From JAGMDK01 sp023128695 (lineage in GTDB: Bacteria; Planctomycetota; Phycisphaerae; UBA1845; Fen-1342), in assembly GCA_030628805.1 (NCBI GenBank), contig DAOVQG010000216.1, positions 1 to 8,154 of the forward strand: 8,154 nt of DNA. Reading direction: 5' to 3'. The translations under genes and the position numbers were made by a program. Shown one piece after another: positions 1 to 5,586 of this stretch (position 1 is the first letter of the stretch; every line of letters begins with the position of its first letter). Under the pieces are notes generated by a model, which worked only from the letters and a program-made list of their open reading frames with translations, was not told the DNA's origin and made no database searches.

Positions 1-59
1 CTCCGTCCCGGACGTCGTCGTAGAAGAGCGTGTTCCCGTATTCTACGTCCGGGACAGAG
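1..59. repeat. Imperfect long inverted repeat at the window edge
   Basis: Bases 1-15 (CTCCGTCCCGGACGT) and 45-59 (ACGTCCGGGACAGAG) are reverse complements at 14 of 15 positions. The pairing continues inward with GTAGAA at 20-25 against TTCTAC at 41-46. The left arm carries about six extra bases (a CGTCGT unit, consistent with slippage) that would bulge out. The loop is about 15 bases. No T tract follows on either strand, so it does not look like a standard intrinsic terminator. It could be a copy of an interspersed palindromic element or the 3' structure of a gene lying left of the window. There is no coding evidence here. Confidence 0.6.
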
Positions 60-86
60 CCCGGACCCTACATGACTTTTGCAATA

Positions 87-151
87 GGTGGCACGGCTGT
101 GTCAGCCGTGTACAAGTCGCAGGTATTCACGGCCGACACGGCCGTGCCACC
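87..151. repeat. Nested inverted repeat (REP/MITE-like), GTGGCACGGC type
   Basis: Arms 87-110 and 128-151 are 24 bases each and complementary at 22 of 24 positions, around a 17-base spacer. Each arm is itself a hairpin: CACGGCTG-TGT-CAGCCGTG on the left and CACGGCCG-ACA-CGGCCGTG on the right. The element can therefore form either one long hairpin or a pair of short ones. It starts about 50 bases past the stop of the minus-strand CAP gene and could stop or protect that transcript, but it has no T tract. The layout suggests a dispersed repetitive palindrome. Together with 1-59 it accounts for most of the gene-free stretch 1-203. Confidence 0.7.
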
Positions 152-203
152 CATCAATGCAACGCTGACAGAACACTAGTCGTGCAACAGATGAACAGCG
201 GTA

Positions 204-941
204 CTATTCGGTATCCGGATAGGGGGCCGCGCTGTAGGGACGGCCGAATTCCTGAACCCAGTAAATCTGGTACTCCCCGCCAACCCGGACCGCAACCCCC
301 AGTTCCGTGAAGGCGGGATTCAAGACGTTTTCGCGGTGCTCCGGGCTGTCCATCCAGTCCTGGACCGCCTCCACGGGACTGGGCTGACCGGCCGCCAGGT
401 TTTCACCAATGGACCAGTATTCGTAGCCGAACTCGTCGGCCCGCTCGTCCAGCGTCGAGCCCGTCACGGGATTGACGTGGTCGAAAAACTGGTAATGGAT
501 CAGCTCGCAGGCATACTGTTCCGCCTGCTGCTCGAGCGTGGCGTTGTACATCACCGAATCCAGGCCCTGGTAGGCCCGTTCAACATTAACCAGCCGGAGC
601 ACTTCCGAGCGCCAATAAGCGGCTTCGAGCGGTTCGTCGCAGCCGGGAAAACTCAGGGACAGGCTATCGGAGAGGCTGCCGGCGGGATGTTCGTCGAACG
701 AGGTCAGGCCGCCGTTCCGGTCGGATTCGCTGGCCGGGGTGTTGTTCGTCCCGACCTCGGTCAGCAGCCCACTGCCCGTGGACCCGCCGGCACCGCTATT
801 CCCGCCGGCCGGGACGGAAACGCCGGAATCGTCGTCCGCGCCTGGAATCCGGGGCCCGTCGAGCGCGGCTCCCTGTGGACAGCCGGCCGGGAGCAGGCTC
901 GCCAATACGCACAGCGTTAAAAACAGCCCCAGACGTCTCAT
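204..941 (-). CDS. CAP/SCP-domain (YkwD-like) lipoprotein
   Basis: 245-residue predicted envelope lipoprotein. Residues 1-20 form a lipoprotein signal peptide (MRR, then a hydrophobic run) ending in LPAG before Cys21, the expected lipidated residue. Residues 22-105 are a Gly/Ser/Thr/Pro-rich linker. Residues about 110-235 form a CAP domain: NVER near 119, His155 in DHVNP, GENLAAG at 179-185 (Glu180), SPEHRENVLNP at 199-209 (His202), and the closing WVQEFG at 228-233. The His/Glu/His set of the CAP cavity is therefore present. Bacterial YkwD-type CAP proteins are extracytoplasmic, and their biochemical role is mostly unknown. The ATG at 941 was chosen because GGAG lies five bases upstream and the signal peptide starts there; an in-frame ATG 35 codons earlier would bury the signal. 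The gene is divergent from the PKD lipoprotein. No partner is evident. Confidence 0.9.
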   Translation of the reverse strand: MRRLGLFLTLCVLASLLPAGCPQGAALDGPRIPGADDDSGVSVPAGGNSGAGGSTGSGLLTEVGTNNTPASESDRNGGLTSFDEHPAGSLSDSLSLSFPGCDEPLEAAYWRSEVLRLVNVERAYQGLDSVMYNATLEQQAEQYACELIHYQFFDHVNPVTGSTLDERADEFGYEYWSIGENLAAGQPSPVEAVQDWMDSPEHRENVLNPAFTELGVAVRVGGEYQIYWVQEFGRPYSAAPYPDTE

Positions 942-1027
942 GACAGCTCCAGACGTCGCCGAATTGGACAATCCGGCGCAGCAAAAGCTCAAGTATCCAT
1001 CTAATATACAAGAAACGGCCCCTTGAT

Positions 1028-1042
1028 GCGACTCCGAGTCGC
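1028..1042. promoter_or_regulatory. Palindrome inside the promoter spacer (operator candidate)
   Basis: GCGACTC-C-GAGTCGC is an inverted repeat with perfect 7-base arms around a single central base. It lies between the proposed -35 (1023-1028) and -10 (1046-1051) boxes of the PKD lipoprotein gene, a position where dimeric regulators commonly bind. No cognate regulator is recognised. It is an operator candidate only. Confidence 0.35.
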
Positions 1043-1048
1043 CCACAT

Positions 1049-1070
1049 ACTAATTAACGGTCTGATTAGT
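1049..1070. promoter_or_regulatory. AT-rich inverted repeat at the predicted transcription start
   Basis: ACTAATTA (1049-1056) and TCTGATTAGT (1061-1070) contain the exact inverted hexamers ACTAAT and ATTAGT, with partial extension inward. The repeat straddles the proposed -10 box and transcription start of the gene at 1099, the usual place for a repressor operator. It could also be chance in an AT-rich patch. Confidence 0.3.
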
Positions 1071-1098
1071 TGGTGCGCGTATTGCTGAGGAGTTCCGC

Positions 1099-3237
1099 AT
1101 GCGAAGGCCGCGTTTGTTCATCTTGTTGGGCCTGACAGCCCCGCTCTTGCTGGTGTCGCTGAACCTCGGCGGCTGTAACCTCTTGGAACCCACGACCGGC
1201 GGCGTCATCCTCTTCAACCTGCCGCCCACAGTCATCCTGACGGCGATTCCCGATCCCCCGCGCGGGGTCTCTCCGCTGATGGTGCAATTCAACTCGTCCG
1301 ACAGCACCGACGACGGCGTGATCGTCAACCGGGTCTGGGATTTCGGCGACGGCGACACCAGCCAAGACATCTCGCCGTTGCACATCTTCGAGACCAACGG
1401 CGAATACACCGTCCAGTTGACGCTGACCGATGATGATGGCGCCTCGGCCACGGGCAAGCTCACCATCATCGTCACCGAACGGCCCGTGGCCGAATTTACC
1501 GTCACGTACTTGCCGGACGATCCCGCCGCCAATCCCGTTCCGGGCCGCGTGACGGCTGACGTCGCGCCCGCCACGTTTGAGTTTGACGGTACCGCTTCCT
1601 ATGATCCCGACGCCGAGGAAGGCGACCGGCTCCTGTATTCCTGGGATTTCGGCGACGGGGCCCAGGAAAAGTTCGCGACCGTCCCCCATACCTTCGCAAC
1701 CCCCGGCACCTACCGCGTCACGCTCACGGTCACGGATGCCACCGGTGTGGTCGGGACGTCGGAAAAGATCATTTCGATCGGGATTCCGCGGCCTGAGATC
1801 ACCTTCCGTTCGCCGCCCGACGACGTGCGTGACATGGTCTGCTCGGCGGACTCGCCGTTATGGGTCCAGATCGTCTTCGATGTCGAGCCGGGCATCCCGT
1901 ACACCATTCGAGCCGGGCTGGATCCGGACCGCGACCCCGCCAGCGCCGACGACATCCAACTCGACGAAGACGCCACGGATAACGTGCTGGTCAACGACTT
2001 GAACCTAACCGTCCCCACGGCCCTGGATTTGCCCGCCGACATCGCCACCGGGACCTACGGCTTGTGGGTTGAGCTGGCCACCGACCGAACCACCCCCACC
2101 CGGATCTACGCCGAGGCGGATATACACGTTGTCTCGGCGTTTACAACTGAGATCGGCGGCACCACGGCACCCCCGCTGCTGCCGGTGCTCAATTATACCA
2201 ACCCGGCCTGGGCGGTAGTCATGCCGCCGACCAGCGGTACCCAGATCTTCGAGCTCGGCCGGCTCAACAGCGGTGATCGTCTCTTCCTCAGCCTGTTGAC
2301 CACACCGGGGTATAGTGCCACATACACGCAAGAGGGCTACAGCCTGCTGATCCTGGACGACCAGCTTGAGATGTACGCGTGGTACGATGACTCGCTGGTG
2401 CTCTTCTCGCCCAACTCCAAGCTCGTCATCGGGGGCAATCGCCCGCGTTACTACATGGTGTTGAACGCCCCCGCCCCCGCGCTCGTCCCCAGTGTAAGCA
2501 TCCGCGTCCAAACGGACCCCGCGACGATCGTTCCGTCACGCACCCAGTACATTTATCTTGATTTCACCGCCGCCGGCAGCATTTCGGTCGCCGGCTCCGC
2601 GCTGTTCGACGTGCCCGATTTCTACCTCAAAGGGGCTCCGAACGACGACCTCATCATGGACAACGTGCGCGCTCGGGTCGAGTCGCGACTCGGGCCCTAC
2701 AATTTCGTCGTCGTCACCTCGACCCCCAACAATCCCGTGGCGGCCCCCACCCAGCCGCACAACACGATCTATTTCGACACCTCCGGCCTCGTCAGCGTCA
2801 CGGGGAATCTGCTCAGCGTCATTCCGGACCGCAACGGAGATGGGGTGGGCAACGCCGGCGATTTGCAGTGTTTCGGCCTGTCCAGTTATCTTGATCCCCG
2901 CAATGACACGCTGACCGGCAGGGCCGCTGTGGATGTGGCCTACCTCGACGCGTACTTCACGGCCTATCGCGCCTCCCTGTTCCCGGCGCAACCGCCCCTG
3001 AGCGATAAAGAGTTGGCGGTCGCGATCAGCAACGCCGTCCTGCACCAAATCGGCTTCCTGTCAGGGCTGCGCGAAACCACCGGCACGCTCGATGGCGCGG
3101 CGGTCAACGACGTCATGACCAGCAACATCACCGCGGCGGACAACACGGCCTTGGACTTTGTCACGGCGGATCTGGCCGACACCGACGTCGGCCGACAGAA
3201 CGCCCCGGCGTTCTTGGGGGATGTTTTCCGCAACTAA
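1099..3237 (+). CDS. Large PKD-domain lipoprotein with a degenerate metzincin-like C-terminal domain
   Basis: 712-residue predicted surface or periplasmic lipoprotein. Residues 1-25 are a signal peptide with lipobox LGG before Cys26. Two PKD domains follow, at about 44-126 and 131-227, with the signatures VWDFGDG (79-85) and SWDFGDG (181-187). Residues about 232-345 look like an Ig-like beta domain, and about 368-470 resemble a pre-peptidase (PPC-like) beta domain. From about 483 (YIYLDF), via NFVVVTSTP (535-543) and NTIYFD (555-560), the pattern matches secreted metzincin-type peptidases. The helix that should read HExxHxxGxxH is HQIGFLSGLRE (649-659): only His649 and Gly656 survive, followed by a Met-turn-like VMT (Met673). 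D577-x-N-x-DG-x-x-N-x-x-D588 is a perfect dockerin/EF-hand-type calcium loop. The protein is probably a non-catalytic adhesion or binding protein. A GAGGAG site lies six bases before the ATG. The domain calls are by eye. Confidence 0.88.
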   Translation: MRRPRLFILLGLTAPLLLVSLNLGGCNLLEPTTGGVILFNLPPTVILTAIPDPPRGVSPLMVQFNSSDSTDDGVIVNRVWDFGDGDTSQDISPLHIFETNGEYTVQLTLTDDDGASATGKLTIIVTERPVAEFTVTYLPDDPAANPVPGRVTADVAPATFEFDGTASYDPDAEEGDRLLYSWDFGDGAQEKFATVPHTFATPGTYRVTLTVTDATGVVGTSEKIISIGIPRPEITFRSPPDDVRDMVCSADSPLWVQIVFDVEPGIPYTIRAGLDPDRDPASADDIQLDEDATDNVLVNDLNLTVPTALDLPADIATGTYGLWVELATDRTTPTRIYAEADIHVVSAFTTEIGGTTAPPLLPVLNYTNPAWAVVMPPTSGTQIFELGRLNSGDRLFLSLLTTPGYSATYTQEGYSLLILDDQLEMYAWYDDSLVLFSPNSKLVIGGNRPRYYMVLNAPAPALVPSVSIRVQTDPATIVPSRTQYIYLDFTAAGSISVAGSALFDVPDFYLKGAPNDDLIMDNVRARVESRLGPYNFVVVTSTPNNPVAAPTQPHNTIYFDTSGLVSVTGNLLSVIPDRNGDGVGNAGDLQCFGLSSYLDPRNDTLTGRAAVDVAYLDAYFTAYRASLFPAQPPLSDKELAVAISNAVLHQIGFLSGLRETTGTLDGAAVNDVMTSNITAADNTALDFVTADLADTDVGRQNAPAFLGDVFRN

Positions 3238-3252
3238 GACCGCCCAAAAACG

Positions 3253-3276
3253 TGTGGCACAGGTTTCCAGCCTATG
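3253..3276. repeat. Short degenerate hairpin repeat after the PKD gene
   Basis: CACAGG (3258-3263) and CCTATG (3271-3276) pair at five of six positions around a 7-base loop, about 20 bases past the stop codon at 3237. The flanking string GTGGCAC and the internal AGCC recall the inverted repeat at 87-151, so this may be a decayed relative of the same dispersed family. There is no T tract, so a terminator role is unsupported. Confidence 0.35.
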
Positions 3277-3354
3277 GGGTCGGAATAGCAATCGGGCGCG
3301 TTTCCGAAAGTAATGATATATTGCATATTGCTGTAAAAACCCGATAATGTGTCA

Positions 3355-3382
3355 TTGATTGGTTCCGTGTTTCGGGTAAAAT
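3355..3382 (+). promoter_or_regulatory. Candidate sigma70 promoter of the LacI-family gene
   Basis: TTGATT (3355-3360, 4/6 to TTGACA), a 16-base spacer and TAAAAT (3377-3382, 5/6 to TATAAT) would start transcription near 3389, about 78 bases before the chosen ATG. The surrounding DNA is clearly more AT-rich than the coding regions. Confidence 0.45.
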
Positions 3383-3396
3383 GGGTACGCAGAAGC

Positions 3397-3411
3397 AGAT
3401 CATATCGATCT
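3397..3411. promoter_or_regulatory. Small inverted repeat just downstream of the lacI-type promoter
   Basis: AGATC-ATATC-GATCT has perfect 5-base arms and would lie at about +9 to +23 of the proposed transcript. That position would suit autorepression by the encoded LacI-family protein. It lacks the central CG step of classical LacI/GalR operators, so this remains a weak suggestion. Confidence 0.25.
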
Positions 3412-3466
3412 CGGTGAAGGCGTGCCGTGTTTGCAGCCCAAGGCCGAGAGCGGGTTGGATAAGGTC

Positions 3467-4459
3467 ATGGGTAAGATCACTATCGAAGATATTAGCCGAG
3501 AGACAGAACTTTCACGCGGAACCGTATCGAGAGCTTTAAACGACCGTCCGGACATCAGCACCAAGACCAAGCAACGGGTCTTGGAAGCGTGTCGCAAACT
3601 CAACTACGTTCCCAGTCATGCGGCCCGCTCCCTCGCCACGGGACGCTGTTACGCGGTTGCTGTGGTTGTTGACGACCTCCGCTCAGCTTTTGCCGGCTGT
3701 TTCCTGCGGGGGGTGCTGGCCCGGGCGCGCGACGAACGCTATGCGGTTCATGCTTTCGAACTCGGCGCCGACCCCCAGACCGCCGTCGAGCATCTTTGCA
3801 CGGTGGCAAGCGAGCGCGTCGACAGCGTGCTGCTGGCAACCTCCCTGCCGACTGACCTCGCACGTCAGCTTACGGCGGCCATGGAGGCGCGGCCGCTCGT
3901 GACTTGTGATCTCATTGAGGGCATCGCGTGTGATACGTTCGCGCCGGATCATGTTGAAGCCGGTCGTCTGGCGGCCCGCCATATCATCCAGGACGACATC
4001 GCTGACATCGTGTATGTTCACGAGACCGGCTCCGCCACCGCGAGCAAGTGCTTGGCAGGTTTCCACGAAATTTGCCGCGAGCGCGGCTTGGCGCCTGACC
4101 AGCTCACGATCGAGGTCGCAGCAAGTGGTACTGACCGGCTCGAGCCCGTCCGCGACCGCTTGGCGGAGGCCCGGGCCGTCGCGGCCAGCAACGACTATCT
4201 GGCAATCGATCTGATGCTGCTCTGCTGTGAGATGGGGCGAATCCCGGCCCGGGATATCGCCATTATCGGCCAGGGCAACGAGCTGGTCGGAACTTGCATC
4301 TCGCCAACCTTGACGACGGTTGATCTTTGTGGCGAGGAAATCGGTCGGCGTGCCATGGACCTCGCGGTTCAGCGTATCTCCAAGACCCGTCAGGATGCCC
4401 CTCAGCACATCCAGGTACCGCCGCTCCTCATCGTGCGAGAATCCACGCGCTGCGCATAG
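3467..4459 (+). CDS. LacI/GalR-family transcriptional repressor
   Basis: 330-residue DNA-binding regulator. Residues 4-24 (ITIEDISRETELSRGTVSRAL) form the typical LacI helix-turn-helix. NYVPSHAARSLATG (46-59) is the hinge helix with the minor-groove leucine at 56. Residues about 62-325 form the periplasmic-binding-protein-like effector and dimerisation core, ending with ARDIAIIGQGN (271-281) and SPTLTTVD (289-296). The length is normal for the family. The frame is open back to a GTG at 3422, but the ATG at 3467 places the helix-turn-helix at the usual N-terminal position; its ribosome site is weak (AAGG only two bases away), so the start is less certain than the family call. The ligand and target genes cannot be read from sequence. 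It sits alone, 242 bases before the hpf-PTS cluster and in the same direction, so control of itself or of that cluster is possible. Confidence 0.93.
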   Translation: MGKITIEDISRETELSRGTVSRALNDRPDISTKTKQRVLEACRKLNYVPSHAARSLATGRCYAVAVVVDDLRSAFAGCFLRGVLARARDERYAVHAFELGADPQTAVEHLCTVASERVDSVLLATSLPTDLARQLTAAMEARPLVTCDLIEGIACDTFAPDHVEAGRLAARHIIQDDIADIVYVHETGSATASKCLAGFHEICRERGLAPDQLTIEVAASGTDRLEPVRDRLAEARAVAASNDYLAIDLMLLCCEMGRIPARDIAIIGQGNELVGTCISPTLTTVDLCGEEIGRRAMDLAVQRISKTRQDAPQHIQVPPLLIVRESTRCA

Positions 4460-4483
4460 CCGGTGGTGTTAATCCTGAGCGGC

Positions 4484-4513
4484 TTGACGCCGGAGCGGGC
4501 TATCGGCTACATT
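4484..4513 (+). promoter_or_regulatory. Candidate sigma70 promoter for the hpf-PTS cluster
   Basis: TTGACG matches the -35 consensus at five of six positions and TACATT the -10 at four of six, with an 18-base spacer. It is the best such pair in the gap between the LacI gene and hpf. Start would be near 4520. Confidence 0.3.
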
Positions 4514-4563
4514 TCTGCATGAGTCGTGGAATACTCGTTACGGGTAGAGCCCAAGGTTACGCT

Positions 4564-4609
4564 CCCCGCCGGTCTTACGCCGTTTGGAGGACCGGGGGGG
4601 GTGGGTGGG
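4564..4609 (+). promoter_or_regulatory. G-quadruplex motif with an overlapping competing hairpin
   Basis: Eight G (4594-4601), T, GGG (4603-4605), T, GGG (4607-4609) satisfy the four-run G-quadruplex pattern with very short loops on the sense strand. The same region can form a stem in which CCGGTC (4569-4574) pairs with GACCGG (4590-4595). It can be lengthened by CCCC (4564-4567) pairing with GGGG (4596-4599) across a bulged G4568. The two folds use the same guanines and cannot coexist. In an hpf mRNA the element would lie about 90 bases before the start codon. Confidence 0.5.
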
Positions 4610-4701
4610 TGTGCCCGAGCAGATGGCTCGTCCGGGACAAGCACTGCTTTGCCGATACTCGGCGGCGAGCGTGTGTCACGGAAATCACAGGAGTAAGCCT
4701 C

Positions 4702-5034
4702 ATGCAAATAACCGTCACCGGCCGACACATGGGCGTGCCCGAGGCCCTCAAACAGTATTGTGTGGAGAAAGCAGACCGCCTGCCGCGGTTCCTGGATCGC
4801 ATTCAGTCCATCGAGGTGGTCCTGGATGGAAAGGAAGGCATGCACACCGCCGAGATGATCGTGCACGCCGCCGGCGCCCCCCAGCCGTTCGTGGCGCGCG
4901 AGATGAATGCAGATGCCTTCGCGGCGGTCGACCTGTTGCTGGACAAGATTGAAGGCCAATTGCGGCGTTACAAGGAAAAGCATCGGAACCGCAAGCATCC
5001 TCCCCGGGGATCGACCGAGTTGCCTTCTGTCTAA
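4702..5034 (+). CDS. hpf: Ribosome hibernation promoting factor, short form (HPF/RaiA family)
   Basis: 110-residue cytoplasmic protein of the S30AE family. These proteins bind the decoding centre of the 30S subunit in slow growth or starvation, block translation and promote 70S protection or 100S dimers. The fold pattern is visible: MQITVTGRHMGVPEALKQYC (strand and helix 1), IQSIEVVLDGKEGMHTAEMIVHA (central strands), and the C-terminal helix DAFAAVDLLLDKIEGQLRRYKEKHRNRKH (71-99) with the family's A-x-D-x-L-x-x-K-x-x-x-Q-L-x-x-Y-K-x-K pattern and basic tail. It lacks the extra C-terminal dimerisation domain of long HPF. AGGAG eight bases before the ATG supports the start. It is followed 34 bases later by ptsN, the same order as hpf-ptsN downstream of rpoN in many proteobacteria. 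No rpoN is seen upstream; a LacI-type gene is there instead. Confidence 0.92.
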   Translation: MQITVTGRHMGVPEALKQYCVEKADRLPRFLDRIQSIEVVLDGKEGMHTAEMIVHAAGAPQPFVAREMNADAFAAVDLLLDKIEGQLRRYKEKHRNRKHPPRGSTELPSV

Positions 5035-5068
5035 GCAGGATCCGCGGTCACGGGAACCGGAGACCAAT

Positions 5069-5548
5069 ATGAAACTGCTCGACCTGGTTCACCCAGATTC
5101 CATAATAGCCGAGTTGGAGTCGACGGAGCGCAATGGGGTGATCCGGGAGTTAGTGCAGGTATTAGGGGATGTGAAGTTGATCGACCCGGAGTCGATCGAC
5201 GGGATCGTCCGGTCGATCGTGACGCGGGAACGCACGCGCGGCACGACCGGGTTCGGCAAAGGCGTTGCGGTTCCGCACGCCAAGGTGGAGGGTCTGAAGC
5301 GGATTGCGACGGCGGTGGGACGGAGTACGGCCGGGGTGGATTTCACCTCGCTCGATGGTCGGCCGGTACACATTGTGTTCCTAATTATAAGTCCCGACGA
5401 TCAGCCGGAAGAGCACTTACGGGCCATGGACCTGATTTTCCGGCACCTGCAACAGGAGAAGTTCCGCAAGTTTCTGCGACAGTCGGACCAACCCGAAAAG
5501 GTATACGACCTGCTCAAGGAGGCCGACGAACAGACGCTGGTGGCGTAG
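5069..5548 (+). CDS. ptsN: PTS EIIA protein of the nitrogen-regulatory type (PtsN-like)
   Basis: 159-residue cytoplasmic EIIA of the fructose/mannitol/Ntr superfamily, full length. The phosphorylation site is His70 in GFGKGVAVPHAKVEGL (61-76), the family's G-x-G-x-A-x-P-H signature. PVHIVFLIISPDD (99-111) and HLRAMDLIFRHL (116-127) match the following core strand and helix. In known systems this type takes phosphate from HPr-like NPr and acts by phosphorylation-dependent protein binding (for example to potassium transport or sensor kinases) rather than sugar uptake. No EIIB or EIIC domain is attached or nearby, which supports a regulatory role. GGAG (5059-5062) lies six bases before the ATG. 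It sits 34 bases after hpf and 38 before HPr, so one transcript is likely. A FruA-type sugar EIIA cannot be excluded from sequence alone, but the company of hpf favours PtsN. Confidence 0.9.
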   Translation: MKLLDLVHPDSIIAELESTERNGVIRELVQVLGDVKLIDPESIDGIVRSIVTRERTRGTTGFGKGVAVPHAKVEGLKRIATAVGRSTAGVDFTSLDGRPVHIVFLIISPDDQPEEHLRAMDLIFRHLQQEKFRKFLRQSDQPEKVYDLLKEADEQTLVA

Positions 5549-5586
5549 CCGGCCGTTGTGCGCAGACGTGCAGATGTGTTAAGAAA

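Larger units (their letters stand above)
942..1098. promoter_or_regulatory. Divergent intergenic region between two lipoprotein genes
   Basis: This 157-base region must hold the start signals of both flanking genes. For the plus-strand gene, TTGATG (1023-1028), a 17-base spacer and CATACT (1046-1051) make a plausible sigma70-type promoter (4/6 and 4/6 matches). GAGGAG (1087-1092) is a good ribosome binding site six bases before the ATG at 1099. For the minus-strand gene I see the AT-rich box TATATT (1008 down to 1003) without a convincing -35 element, and its ribosome binding site GGAG at 950-947. Two palindromes overlap the plus-strand promoter and are listed separately. Confidence 0.4.
3238..3466. 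other. Intergenic region upstream of the LacI-family gene
   Basis: There is no gene here. In order it contains a weak hairpin repeat just past the PKD gene (3253-3276), the short palindrome TTTCCGAAA (3301-3309), a perfect tandem duplication of ATATTGC (3318-3331), and two possible sigma70-type promoters. The weaker promoter is TTGCAT (3321-3326), 16 bases, GATAAT (3343-3348); the stronger is listed separately. The leftward part has no intrinsic terminator with a T tract. Confidence 0.5.
4460..4701. other. Intergenic region and probable hpf leader
   Basis: There is no gene here; an open frame running into hpf from the end of the LacI gene is a shadow. The best promoter candidate is TTGACG (4484-4489), 18 bases, TACATT (4508-4513), giving a leader of roughly 180 bases. 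That leader contains a hairpin (4564-4599), a G-quadruplex motif (4594-4609) and a second small hairpin, CGAGC-AGATG-GCTCG (4616-4630). The hpf ribosome binding site AGGAG is at 4689-4693, eight bases from the ATG. Confidence 0.45.

Noticed and set aside
942..1046. 35-residue extension of the CAP lipoprotein
   Set aside because: It would place the lipoprotein signal peptide inside the protein; the ATG at 941 has GGAG at good distance.
2005..3048. Long antisense open frames opposite the PKD lipoprotein gene
   Set aside because: The coding strand carries clear domains and a good ribosome site. The antisense frames show no recognisable domain and arise from high GC.
3255..3270. TGGCAC string as a sigma54 promoter (also at 89-103)
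   Set aside because: The required GC at the -12 position with 10-base spacing from GG is absent in both places.
4327..4701. N-terminal extension of hpf back into the LacI gene
   Set aside because: The frame is open by chance. The S30AE domain begins at the ATG at 4702, which has its own AGGAG site, and the upstream codons overlap the LacI gene.
5176..5222. Cluster of GATCG/TCGATCGA strings in ptsN
   Set aside because: It lies within well-conserved coding sequence (Ile-Asp, Ile-Val repeats) and follows from codon choice.
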